A DNA stretch of 64,000 nt from NCBI GenBank assembly GCA_001630475.1, contig KV419405.1:683841-747840 (forward strand), given 5' to 3'. The position numbers and the translations under genes are program-made. Source of the stretch: Sistotremastrum niveocremeum HHB9708. Taxonomy: Eukaryota > Basidiomycota > Agaricomycetes > Sistotremastrales > Sistotremastraceae. The notes under the pieces are model-generated. The model searched no databases, was not told the origin of the DNA, and saw only the letters and a list, made by a program, of their open reading frames with translations. Below, piece after piece: positions 9,904 to 20,959 of the stretch (position 1 is its first letter; each line of letters opens with the position of its first letter).

Positions 9904-11348
9904 CTACGAGTCCTTCTCTGGGCTTGTCGGCGACACAACGTTCGTCAGTTCCCCTCGCTGTCGCAAATTTTCCACCTCCAGTATCTCCTGGATCCCTTCT
10001 CTCAGAAACACGAGATTATACTCGATCAGTCCTCTCCTCGTTTGGAACAACTCTGTCCGGAGCAGCGTCACAACTGCCATGTTCCTATGCACTAGTTCAG
10101 CACTTGATCGATCCCATTTGCAGAGGAACTCACGGTGTGACTTGCCAATACGTCAGCGTCGAATCCGGCTTCAATCTCGTCGAACTCGACGCCCATCGCG
10201 TCGGACTTCGCCCCGTTGGCAGGACTTCCGGTTTATTAGCATCTCTATGTCTAGTCAGTAGGATTAACATAGAAGTCGATCAGAGATCGTACTTGTATAG
10301 AGGCGCGAGTTGGTTCAACATGAGCACGTAGTCACAACAAAGATTGTGCGTCCCTGAATCCACGGGAGAAGTGTCCGTCGCCACGTACAGTCGTGCGTTT
10401 GTATCGAACAAGAACGCTTTCGCACATTGTGAATTCTACGCTCCATCAACCCAAATTCCATCCACGCCAAAAATGGGGACGTACAGCACAGAAAATATTG
10501 AGGAGATCTTCAATATACGATAAAGGCTCGATCAACTTGTGGATCGTTTTTGAGAAGGCTTCGTATATCGAGTGATTGTATACTGATGTCAGATGGAAGG
10601 ACACCGGTATCTGTAGGTTTTCGAAATAAGAGGGAGAATTTTGATCGTCGGTTGGTGGAGCCAGTGCATCTGCGAGACTCTCGACCACGAGTCGTTGGAG
10701 ATTCCCGAACGTTTCTGGGATGGCATCAGATTTAGGATGTGAAGTGGGAGGAGAGATGGACGCACCGAGTTTGTAGTCGTCCACCGTGATCGCATCCTCT
10801 TTGTGTGCGAAGACTTCGACGTTGATATCCGGTTTCTCAGCGTAAAATACCGCTATCCAATCGACGAGCTTATTAACAGGTCCACTGAATTTGTCCTGGA
10901 ACTCGATCAGCATTGTGCTGCGCAGCGTGTACGAGAGTACGCACGATGATATCGATCACGAAGATTATGCTCGAGAATTGGGACAAAGGCGAGAGCTGCT
11001 CTAACGTCACATTGGCAGGACAGTCCCATATTTCCAGTGGGATTACTGAGCTACATTGCACAACCATGAGTATCTCCATGTCATGAAAGAGAAGACACGA
11101 CGCACTTGAATCGATATTTATTGATCCGCGTCGAAGTATCCAGATAGAACGTCTGTTTGGCTGGCAGCCGTTCGAACACAACTCTCTGTATGCTCGTCTT
11201 TCCACTCCTACAACCCATGATCAGTCCACTACATAGAATAATGAGACGTACGGTACCTGCGCAATCCCAGTAAAAGAATTTTCGTCTGAATCTCATTTCC
11301 CGACGCCGAGCTCTGATTCGCCCGACGATGAGGCAGCGGCGTCGACAT
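9904..11348 (-). CDS. GTR2: Rag-type small GTPase Gtr2 (RagC/D), 366 aa
   Basis: Eight exons on the minus strand: 11348-11257, 11207-11106, 11050-10945, 10895-10766, 10714-10485, 10435-10293, 10250-10134, 10084-9904. KILLLGLRRSGKTS is the RagC/D P-loop, followed by EIWDCPAN (switch II, WDFPG in most), IIFVID, VEVFAHKEDAI (the HKxD guanine site) and VSFHLTSVYNHSIYEAFSK. The C-terminal roadblock half includes AKAFLFDTNARLYVATDTSPVD and RRGLIEYNLVFL. Gtr2 pairs with Gtr1 on the vacuole (EGO/Ragulator) to pass amino-acid status to TORC1. The third intron must end at 10896, skipping two upstream AGs, to keep frame and the conserved spacing VID-DKF. A Ser/Pro/Thr-rich insertion sits in the roadblock half. 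Confidence 0.93.
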
Positions 11349-11583
11349 CGTGTGCAGGCTTGGTCCAATATTTAGCCTGTATATGCAGATATGACGCAGG
11401 AATAGAGATGTGCTATAGCGTCACCGCGCTCGTGCGACTCACTGACTCTGTCGGGTCGGAAGAGCGGAAGGGTCACGCACGTGCGTAACGCTAGAGGCTA
11501 ACACGCTCAACCCGAAGAAAGAAAGTTTGGCAGGGTCCAGCCGAGCCCTATCTTCCTCTTTCTTTCTCTCATCTGCTTCAGCT

Positions 11584-14500
11584 ATGAAGTTTGGCAGGAA
11601 GATCAACGTACGTCTTCGCTTGTCTTTGTTACTATTTCTGTGGTCGTCCTGTCACGCTTCTGAGCTGCAATTGACGATGCGTTGTAGACTGACCTGTACC
11701 CCGAATGGCGCTATGCTTACCTCGACTATAACGGTCTGAAGAAGAACATCAAGGTCAGTATATCTACATCTACTCGGCCTCCCATGTGCCTGAGACGCCC
11801 TTGCTCACACCATGCTAGAAACGCACCTCCAAAGCAGACTGGACGGCCCAGGACGAAGAGGAGTTCGTGGCGAGTCTTGAGAAGGAGCTCGACAAGATAT
11901 ACCGTTTCCAGCTCTCCAAGGTCCATCCTTATTGCAACTCTCATTCTCCGCTCTAACGCAATCCATAGACCGAAGAACTAGCTCAAAGGATCTCTTCCGC
12001 GGAACGCGAAGTCCTCGCCTTCGTCGCAGAGTACGAGTCCTCCCAACATGGTCCGGGTGGCTCCTCCCTCACTGAACAACGCAATGGAAACGGAAACCAC
12101 GTGGATCTAGAAGCTAACGATGGAGGGAGCGACGACGAGCTGGATTCTTTGGATGACCGTGAAGCTCTGTCTGAAGATCCGGACGAGAGGTTTCAGATTC
12201 TGGAAGAGGAAGTCGCTAATCTCGTGGCGGACGTACACGATTTGGCCCTCTATACTAAGCTGAATTACACCGGTTTCATCAAGATTGTCAAGGTACGTCG
12301 CCTCGTTCCCTTCCTGAGCGTTGACTGAAAGCATATATGCGCAGAAACATGACGTACGACTCTCGCTTACTCGCTTCCTCTGATTCCAACCTGACTCGAA
12401 CCGTGTAGAAAAAGACTGGACTCTCGTTGAAGACGACATTTGTGCGGTCCATCTGATTTCCGTGGATTCCTCAACTCATAGTCCCCAGATCCAAGATTTC
12501 TTGGACAAACGTCCATTCTACAAGTACAACTGGGACTCCCTCATCGTCAAGCTCTCGAAGCTCTACGACCTTGTTCGTACCCGGGGACATCCCATCCAAG
12601 GAGATTCTGCAGCTGGAGGATCGCAGAGTGCATTCGTCCGTCAGACTACGAAATACTGGGTATGCTTCCTCTGAAGAGTGTTAGGGAGAGTCTGACGGTC
12701 CGTAGGTTCATCCGGACAATCTGGTACGACTCAAGCTGGCCATTCTGAAGCATCTACCTGTACTCGGTAGGCCTGCTACTTCTTATATCGTCGTCTTGTA
12801 CTAAATACCCTGCAGTGTTCAACACCAAGAAGGAGTTCGAGCCTGCCGATGCGGGTATGTCCTCCCTCAAACCATCATGTACTCTTCTGACCAACCAATA
12901 GCTATCACCTCCATCTATTTCGACAACGAGGATCTCGAACTCTACCTCGGTCGTCTCGAAAAGACCGAAGGAGCTGAAGCCATTCGTATCCGTTGGTACG
13001 GCGGCATGAACACTAAACAAGTAATTCTCTTCTTTGTTCTGTCATCATCTGTATGCTTACTTGTCTAGATTTTCGTTGAACGTAAAACTCATCGAGAAGA
13101 TTGGACCGGCGAAAAATCCGTTAAAGCTCGTTTCCCTATCAAAGAAGAGAATGTCAACGCTTTCTTGAGAGGCGAGCATACCATGGATGCGGAATTCCAA
13201 GAGCTCTTGAAGAAGGGCAAGAAAACGGCAGCCGAAGTCGAGAATCTGATTCAGCTTGCTACTGAGGTCCAATATGCTATCTTGACTAGAAAACTCGTGC
13301 CTGGTAAATTACTCTTTACTCTGGCTTTCGCGAAAATTAACATTCTTTACAGTGATGCGTTCTTTCTATAACCGAACTGCATTCCAGCTTCCTGGAGACG
13401 CTAAAGTTCGTATCTCCCTCGACACGGAACTGACCTTGGTTCGTGAAGACAACTGGGACGGTCGCAGTCGCAGCGGTGACAACTGGAGACGTATGGATAT
13501 CGGCATTGATTTCCCATTCAACCAATTACCTCCCGAGGACAAGGAGATTTTCAAGTACGGTGTGCTGGAAGTTAAGCTCCAGACCCAGCTCGGCCAGGAA
13601 CCTCCCGCGTGGGTGAGGGATCTCGTTAACAGCCATCTCGTCGAAGCCGTTCCGAAGTTCAGGTACGTGAAGATCCCTAGCTACGTCACCCGTAATCCTT
13701 TAAGCGCCCTGATTTGATTTTCGCAGTAAATTTATTCACGGATGTGCTACGCTTATGCCTAATCGAGTCGACCTGGTGCCATTCTGGCTTCCTCAGAGTA
13801 GGTTTCTATGACGTATTCAGTGGCATTGTGATTGATGAATGGTTGTAGTGGACACTGATATTCAAAAGCCTGATCGAGGCGCTCTGTCTATTGCTAGACC
13901 TACTCATCGGGACTCTTCCACGCCAACTGCTACCGATCAGTCTACTTCTACCCCTGTCGAGGTGTCAGAACCTTACAACGAGCCTGTTTCGGAAGGCGAA
14001 GATGAGGACGAGAGTGACATGGGTGTCGCCAGGAACGAGGAGACACGAGCGGGACTCACCAAAGAGGCATACGCAGAGGCTGTCGCTTTCCGCGAGAAAA
14101 CGAGGTTGGAAGAAGAAGCTTCTGGATCTAGTCGTGGATCTGTGACCAAGGACAAGAAACGTAGCGAAGAAGCCGTCAAGAGCGATGATGAAGATGAAGC
14201 TGACGAACGCACTCCCTTCTTGCACAAACCTGCACACCCAGCTCCTAAACCACGTACTCTTTCCATCAACCCATTGGCACCGGCATCCGTCTTCGATGAA
14301 ACGTTCAAGAACCAACTCGATCAGGCTCATTTCACACCAGGGAGCCGTGAGCACCCTCGCGGTGTTATCGAAGACGATCAAGAGGAACATCCTCACATGC
14401 GAGTCGACGATAACGACGATGAGGACGACGACTACGGTCCTGGCGTCCCCGTTATGAGCAGGGATTGGCATGCTGCGCCTGGAAAGAGGATTTCAGTCCC

Positions 14501-14905
14501 TGTCAGGATTGAGCCCAAAGTGTTCTTTGCATCGGAGCGAACTTTCCTCGTGAGTGTTGATCGATTTGTTCACATGACCCAATTCGTGACTGTCTTCTTT
14601 TTCTCAACTTTTGCGTCTTACAGAAATGGCTTCAATTCTCGATTCTCATTGGGACTATCGCGACCACTTTGTTGAATTTCGTGCCTCCCGGTGATAGGAC
14701 TGGCTTGATCAGCGCGAGCATGTTCACTGTCGCTGCTTTGCTGGCTATCGCGTACTCCGCTATCGTTTTCGTGTATCGTGCATTCAAACTTCGCGCGAGG
14801 GATCCCGATGGACTGTATTATGACCCTTATGGACCTACCGTCCTGTGTCTGGTCCTGCTCGCAGCCATGGGAACCAACCTTGGTCTTCAACTTGCCGAAA
14901 TCTGA
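11584..14905 (+). CDS. VTC4: Vacuolar transporter chaperone 4, polyphosphate polymerase, 848 aa
   Basis: Fifteen exons: 11584-11607, 11688-11753, 11819-11920, 11969-12292, 12345-12353, 12409-12441, 12489-12659, 12706-12766, 12816-12854, 12902-13020, 13069-13303, 13353-13662, 13727-13797, 13849-14549, 14624-14905. Order: SPX domain (MKFGRKIN start, [24 protein letters not shown] inositol-pyrophosphate basic patch), the VTC catalytic tunnel domain ([64 protein letters not shown]), an acidic linker of about 230 residues, and three C-terminal membrane helices (DUF202). The enzyme makes polyphosphate from ATP and moves it into the vacuole. The catalytic residues characteristic of Vtc4, rather than the inactive Vtc2/3, are retained. 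Exon 5 is a 9-base microexon (KHD). Confidence 0.95.
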
Positions 14906-15285
14906 TTACGTTTCGAAACAGAAAAGTTTTTTGAGCGTCTATCAAAGAAGCTTCGGGCCGCCCCTTTCGGGCACCAATCACCTCGCCGAATTGCTTGCCG
15001 TTGGATCATGTCAATCTGCCGTCGTATGATTTGCATCTTCGTTAGTGCTCGTAATGTGAAGTAATGATCTTGTAGAGGCTGGAATCAAGTTAAAAATGTA
15101 CTACGAATATTGTTATTAGTCTTGGACTTTTCGTAGATAAAATACAGTCGTCAGGTCAAATATAGACGTAATGCAAAAAAGTTGCCTGGCTTGTCCTTGA
15201 CCGCAGTCGTTCATGTTCTGCTTATAGACTATAGCAGCTCTTTAAGACTCTTCTTCGCTTGGCTCGCACTTAGACTTCTCCATCC
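14906..15285. other. Intergenic, no gene seen
   Basis: 380 bases between VTC4 and the glycosyltransferase-like gene. A 3' UTR with AT-rich runs (15095-15130) is likely; the remainder is promoter. No coding or RNA signal seen. Confidence 0.55.
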
Positions 15286-16878
15286 ATGCGGTTATCTACA
15301 CATACTCGTCGAAAGACAATATTCATCTTACTAGGCGCAACAACCTCATTGCTCCTCCTCGCGACGCTGCACAAAGATGTGCGCGCCCGACTTCCAGCAC
15401 TTGCATACCCTGAATCCGCCAAAGACGATGGCGACATGATAGTATGGTCTGGAGGAGACTTACCTGGTCCTCCGCCTACCTACGAACGACTCATTGCGGC
15501 TGAAAAAGCTCTGCCACAACATAACCTTGACCTTCCATACCCTGAGGGAAGAAATGGGCGTTATGTCAAATTTACGAATCAAATCAAAGGATTGGGATGG
15601 AATAATGTCATGAACGAAGTGTACGTTCCTTCTGACCTCCTCCATTTTCTACGCTTATTGAGGTTTTTTTCGATAGCCTTTTATGTTCTCATCTTGCTTG
15701 GCGAGCGAAACGCGCTTATGTATTCCAAGATTATGTCTGGAAAGTGGACTATTATCCCTGGCGCACGCCAAACTGGCCCTGGCCTCGAATGCCCTTGACA
15801 GCTCTCATAGCAGGTCCAACAGCAGGTGGACCTTGGACAGCTGACGACCTTACGCCGCGTTCCGTTCGCGAAGACCATTGGGAGAAAGTCTGCCCTCCTG
15901 AAGATACGGAGATTATTGATTCGGATGTTGCGAAGGGACCCATACGAGATGCACCGGGGAATGAGGTTATGGATCACTGGGTTAAACTTTTGACGGAGTC
16001 GACAAAGAGATGTGTTGAAGTGGTGCCCACTTTATCTGGAGGAGACATGTTTCCCCAAACCTTTGATCTTTGGTCCGTCCTGCCTATTGCATTCATATAC
16101 CTCATACTGACGCCGCGTCTCAGGTTAATGGGATCAAGTCGTCTGACTTACCTATGGCCCGAAATCTCCCAATCTCCCATCTCCCGTCTTCTCGAAACTT
16201 CCCCTCTCGTTAACTCAGCAGTAGACCGCAACGAGCATCTCTTCCTTCCCAAAGGCTCACGACCATCGTTCGATTACGACCCCTACTCCCACATGATGGC
16301 TATTCATCTCCGCAGAGGAGACTTCCACGAAGCCTGTACACGACTAGCAAACTACAACAGTACCTTCTACGGCTGGAATCTCCTTCCAGAGCTCCTAGAC
16401 CCTTTCACACCTCCAGGTGGAGACTGGGAAATGGGCGCGAATACACCCGAAAATATTCAAGTGTATCTGGAACGTTGTCTGCCTACGAACGAATACCTGA
16501 TCAAGAAAATTCATGATTCTAAGGTTGCTTGGGAAAATGGTGGCATGGGACGGAAATTGGATATCATGTTTATCATGACGAACGCTAAGAAAGATTGGTT
16601 GGACGAGTTCAAGAAAGCTTTGAAAGCTTCTGGATGGACTACGATTATCTCGACTCAAGATCTTGTACTCGATGACGAACAGCTCGGGGTGGGTATGGCT
16701 GTTGATATGGACATTGGCCGTCGAGCAGCGGCATTCATTGGCAATGGGGTGAGTGGCTTGATTATAAAAACCTTCAACCACACTAACGGCACGTGTATAG
16801 TGGTCATCGTTAACTAGCAACGTGCTGCATCGGCGACTCGTAGACGGCAAACAACCACTTGCCAATCGTTTCTGGTGA
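15286..16878 (+). CDS. Type II membrane glycosyltransferase-like protein, O-fucosyltransferase superfamily, 477 aa
   Basis: Exons 15286-15620, 15677-16072, 16124-16748, 16801-16878. The first 30 residues give a short basic cytosolic end and one membrane anchor (IFILLGATTSLLLLATL), as in Golgi or ER type II transferases. KFTNQIKGLGWNNVMNEV, the spacer Trp/Pro-rich block YYPWRTPNWPWP, and especially MMAIHLRRGDF (the HxRRGDF nucleotide-sugar-binding motif) and WSSLTSNV near the end are the usual landmarks of the GDP-fucose O-fucosyltransferase fold in fungi. Donor and acceptor are unknown; many basidiomycete members are annotated only by fold. The protein seems whole and ends right after LANRFW. 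Confidence 0.8.
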
Positions 16879-17241
16879 ATAATAGGTACATTGTAGTGCA
16901 CACTATACCCTTCTTTTCGGGCATTTTTCTTGACTATTCTTCACTACCTGTTGTTCGTTTGCGCGCCATCTTGGACATTGATACCGATGCATCTCGTCCT
17001 TGTTACATTTCATCTGCTTACACTACCAATGTATATTATTCAGTTTCAACACTAGTTCACACCGGCTTTGATGAATGCCATGTCATTCTAATGAAAGAGC
17101 TCCAACACAATGCTCTAGAACTAAGTCTCAATTTACAAGTACTGATATTATGGGAGTTCGGAACTAATAGATGTATATAATGAAAGGTCTAAGAAGACGA
17201 AGAAACGATGAAGTCCATCAGCACCAGGCTCGACAGGTCGA
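16879..17241. other. Intergenic between convergent genes, no gene seen
   Basis: 363 bases between the stops of the glycosyltransferase-like gene and neutral trehalase. Short open frames only; I see no RNA gene or repeat. It should hold both 3' UTRs. Confidence 0.55.
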
Positions 17242-20187
17242 TTACGACAAAGACAAAGACTCCATGGCCAAGCCCAACGGATCGGTGACGACGTTGGTGG
17301 TCTGGTTGGTGGTCGTCAACGTATGAGAACTATTTCTGAAGAAGACTTCAGGGCTGGTGCATGCTGAGACGGCGCGTCGCATGTGGTTTGTGAGGAAAGT
17401 CAGGCCAACTTGGTATGCAGCTATAAAATGAATTAGCGGCACGAAGCTTGAAGCTTGTTTGATTTGTCTACCATTCATCCACCCAAATCCTTCACGAGGA
17501 ACCATCTTGAAGTCGATACCCTGGTTTCCGTACTCGGCGTCCACGAGATGAGACAATTTGACAGCGTCAAACTTGAAAACGCATCGGTTAAAGTTTATTA
17601 CATCGAATGATAGATCGCACCTTCTCAGGGACGACACCATTGAAGTCAACGAAAGCCGTTGTCATCCTAACCATGGAGGTGAGCGGCGCAAAATAAAGCA
17701 GCGTAAGGAGACGCACATGTAAAGGAATCGATAAGCGAGGCGTTGAGCTTCTTCAAGATATCCATAACGCTCGAGTCCGACCCATGTCATAATTTGATGG
17801 GGCGGCCTGTTGAAAGTTAGATAAATATTTCAAAGGTCGTGTTCCCTGGATCTTACCATGCATATCTACACAACTATTAGATCAGGAAAAATAACATGCG
17901 AGAACAAACTCACGGATAATCCCACTGACGATTCGGACGATCGAGGGAGATTTGCCCTCGTGACTCTTCCGTACCAGAAACGAGACCACCCAAAACTTCG
18001 AATTTATGCAATGAATTTGACCTGAATAAAAACATCAGTATGATATGAAGGAATAATAAAACTTCCATACACCAATTTCCAGCATTGTTCCTCACTAGCA
18101 CATCCAGCCCAAAGAGTCCAGAAAGCAGTCACACTCTCATAAAGGATCTGCGACTCCTTGACAGTATCGTAATCAAAGTAAAGGCTCTTGCTTTCGCTCC
18201 AGAGATATTTATCGATGCGTTCCTGTCTAAAGTCCGCACGATCGAACCATTCTGCGGAAGTCTGGACACGTTCGGTAGATTTCACGCGGGTCTTGCTAGC
18301 GTATGATTCAGGTGAAGGAGGGAAAGGTGCAAGAGGGAATTCTTCGTCGAGTTCGAGATGATCATCGAAGACATCTCGAATGGCTGTGCCAATGTCTACC
18401 TCATACTTATAGAGAAGCGCTTGTAAATCGACCGTAGCGAGATTAGCACAACGTTTCTCAAATCGATAAGTTGTGTCGTGGCCAGATTCTCTGACAGCGC
18501 GATCATGGAGGAAATATTCGTCGAGCTTGGGCTCTTTCAAGACGCCGTCGTTGTACTTTTCTGTGAACTCCAAGATTGACATTTTGTGTTTGGTGGCGTA
18601 GGGTTCGAGGATGTGAGTGAAGTGAGTGGCTTCGGTCTCTGGTGGGATACCGAGTCCATCGGGGCGATAACGGGAAAGCCCGGTCTTGGGATCCATTCGA
18701 GGTTCAGCCACCCAAACGGTATGGTACTCCTTGATAGCAGCCTGGATGGCACGCTTCAACCACTTCTTGTTCTCTTCCATATTATTTCTGTCCAGCTGAT
18801 TGAAAATCTGAAGGGCCATATCGGTGAGGAATGGCGGCTGGGTACGGCACAGATACTATCATGGCTACTCAGAAATGGATGATGATAACAAAGAAGGCAC
18901 GAACATAGCTGCGACTGCCATTGAGAATCTTCCCATAATGCTTGATCTCGAAAACGAAATGATCAACCATTCCCTTGGCCATTTCAACTTGACCATCGAC
19001 CAGCAGTCCTAAGGAGATGAAGTACGAATCCCAATTGTAGAGCTGAGACACATTGAGTCGCCTGAACTGCATATCATATGCATATTGCTTACCTCGTTGA
19101 ATCGAGCACCGGGAACAACGAATGGAATGCCCTGCAGAGTCTTCTTGCCATCTCGGCCTTCTTTCTCTTTCATAGCAAGCGCCAGAATACCGGGCTTGTT
19201 ATTGAGACTTTTGACGAAAGCAGCGTCGTCGCATTTCGGCGGGAGAACTTCCACTTCCAAGCGGAGATGAGGCTTCTCTTTGGCAACTTGGCGATAATAC
19301 TCGGCCATTGCAGGCTCGCCGTGAGGGACATAGATGCGGGGATTGATGCGGCCGGTACGATTTTTTGGATCGGCGCAGATAATTTCAAGTCCATCGCCGT
19401 CTATACGTCTGGTCAATGAATTCCAAAAAGAGTGTTTGATCATGCGACTCAGGCGGTCGACGGGATTTTCTGTCAAGCGTGCTTCATCGAGCACGATGCG
19501 TTGACGGCCGTGGTCACGAGCCAAGGCCAGCTCTTGGAGGAGGTTCGAAAGCATGTAGGTGCCCTAGCCGAAGTTAGCCACACAATTCAAGATAGACAGG
19601 CGAACAACGCACTCTAATATCAAACGTCTTGAACCCATTGCTCGTAGCAGTGCCCAAAGCCATCAATTTGGGGCCAGCGTCGGTAATACTAATCTGATAG
19701 GAATGTTACTGTATGTGGAGACCGTGTCATTATGACAACATACCTGGAAGTCGCCATCGGTGTCCTCTTGTTCCAACACCAAACGAATCGTCTCGTCGAC
19801 ATCAATTAGAAACCGACGAGGTGCCGTCACCGCCTTCTCATCTAGAGTCGGGAGCAAAAGTCAATCTCTGGGTAAGATCCGGAGTCGAACGGTTGCTCAA
19901 ACACTTACCGTGCGACATTCGTCGGGGGCGAAAATGAGAATCGTTCTGGAACATTGGCCTCCGTTTCGGATCGTAGCCGTGGATGTGCGACTGCGATGGA
20001 AGCAAATTTGAGCACGAGCGAGCAGACGACGTCGAGCGAGATGGTGGGGGTGACTCACGTTGCTGTATGTTCGCGAGCGACTGTAGGTCTCTTTCCCGCC
20101 ATAGTAGGCTGATGCGTCCGAATGGATGATACGCTCATGGTCGTCAACGAAGACGACGCCAGCAGGTGTAGCTAAAGCTGGTGCCAT
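17242..20187 (-). CDS. NTH1: Neutral (cytosolic) trehalase, GH37, 771 aa
   Basis: Thirteen exons on the minus strand: 20187-20059, 19990-19909, 19841-19744, 19693-19613, 19563-19093, 19042-18905, 18855-18071, 18021-17914, 17865-17857, 17806-17717, 17666-17621, 17571-17472, 17420-17242. The N-terminus has RRMS, a PKA-type site, followed by the Ca-binding stretch DTDGDFQIS found only in regulated neutral trehalases. The catalytic domain shows [29 protein letters not shown] (signature 1), [21 protein letters not shown] (acid), and QWDYPYAWPPHQ (signature 2). It splits trehalose into two glucoses on recovery from stress or on germination, and is activated by PKA/14-3-3 in yeast. Exon 9 is a 9-base microexon that completes signature 2. 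Confidence 0.96.
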
Positions 20188-20959
20188 ACTCAAGTTGAAT
20201 ACGTTAAAGAGTGATAAGTATGGAGAGAAGAGGTTGGGAACAGAGAAAGAAAGGAAAGAGGGAAAGGGTATGCAAGAAGGTCAAGGATATGAAAGCAGAG
20301 AAAGAGAGGCAGAGAGCGCTGGATGTCGACGAGCAAGGCTTAAATTCAAGTGCAGGTCGCTGGGGAAGAGTCCAAAGATTCGGAATTCGGAACGTTATAA
20401 ACCTTCCTCAGCGCTCGTTTGACCGCTTGCTCCGGCCGCGTGTTGCCAATCTCCTCCAAACCCTAAATCCAGGGCGCCAATAGCATCACAGCGCATCCAA
20501 GCTACCTCCTCATCAAACACACGACATTCCCATCGCTTTGCCAAACGTCCAGGAAAGTAGGGAGGTTAGTTTAGAGATACATTAGGCGATATTAGTTATT
20601 ACCAATCTACAATTACGAAATCTTAGATTACTCCACACTCAAATTTTACGAGGGCCAGAATAGCTCGCTTCTCCTGGCTCTCCAACGTCTCCAACACGGC
20701 GTCGGCGACGAACACCTACGACAAAATGATAGAAGGCGGTATACCGGCTCTCCGATGACATGCGGGTCGCCGAACGATTTTCAGCGACGACATGCCAGAG
20801 TCTTCGCCAGCGCTCGGACTGGAGAAGCACGTCGGCAGGTGGTGGGGCGCGACGGTCTTGCGAGTCATAGCTCAAGTGATCCACATCGTTAGATCAGGAG
20901 AATCAATGATGCAGGGCCGTCCATCGCGAAGCCTCGGCGTCCCACGACTCGACTGATCA
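20188..20959. other. Intergenic with a possible small ORF
   Basis: 772 bases between the trehalase start and the DSS1 stop, both on the minus strand. The first 300 bases before trehalase include purine-rich GAAAGAGG/GAGAAAG tracts (about 20230-20320 on the plus strand) that may be promoter elements. Apart from a small open frame listed separately, nothing coding is seen. Confidence 0.5.
20639..20884 (-). CDS. Possible small ORF, 81 aa, unknown
   Basis: ATG at 20884 on the minus strand, stop at 20639. The product opens MDHLSYDSQDRRAPPPADV and contains WRRLWHVVAEN and a run of five Arg near the end. Codon choice is similar to the neighbours, but there is no recognisable domain and the frame lies in what could be the 3' UTR of DSS1, 76 bases past its stop. 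It may be a real small gene, a missing exon of something larger, or chance. Confidence 0.25.
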   Translation of the reverse strand: MDHLSYDSQDRRAPPPADVLLQSERWRRLWHVVAENRSATRMSSESRYTAFYHFVVGVRRRRRVGDVGEPGEASYSGPRKI

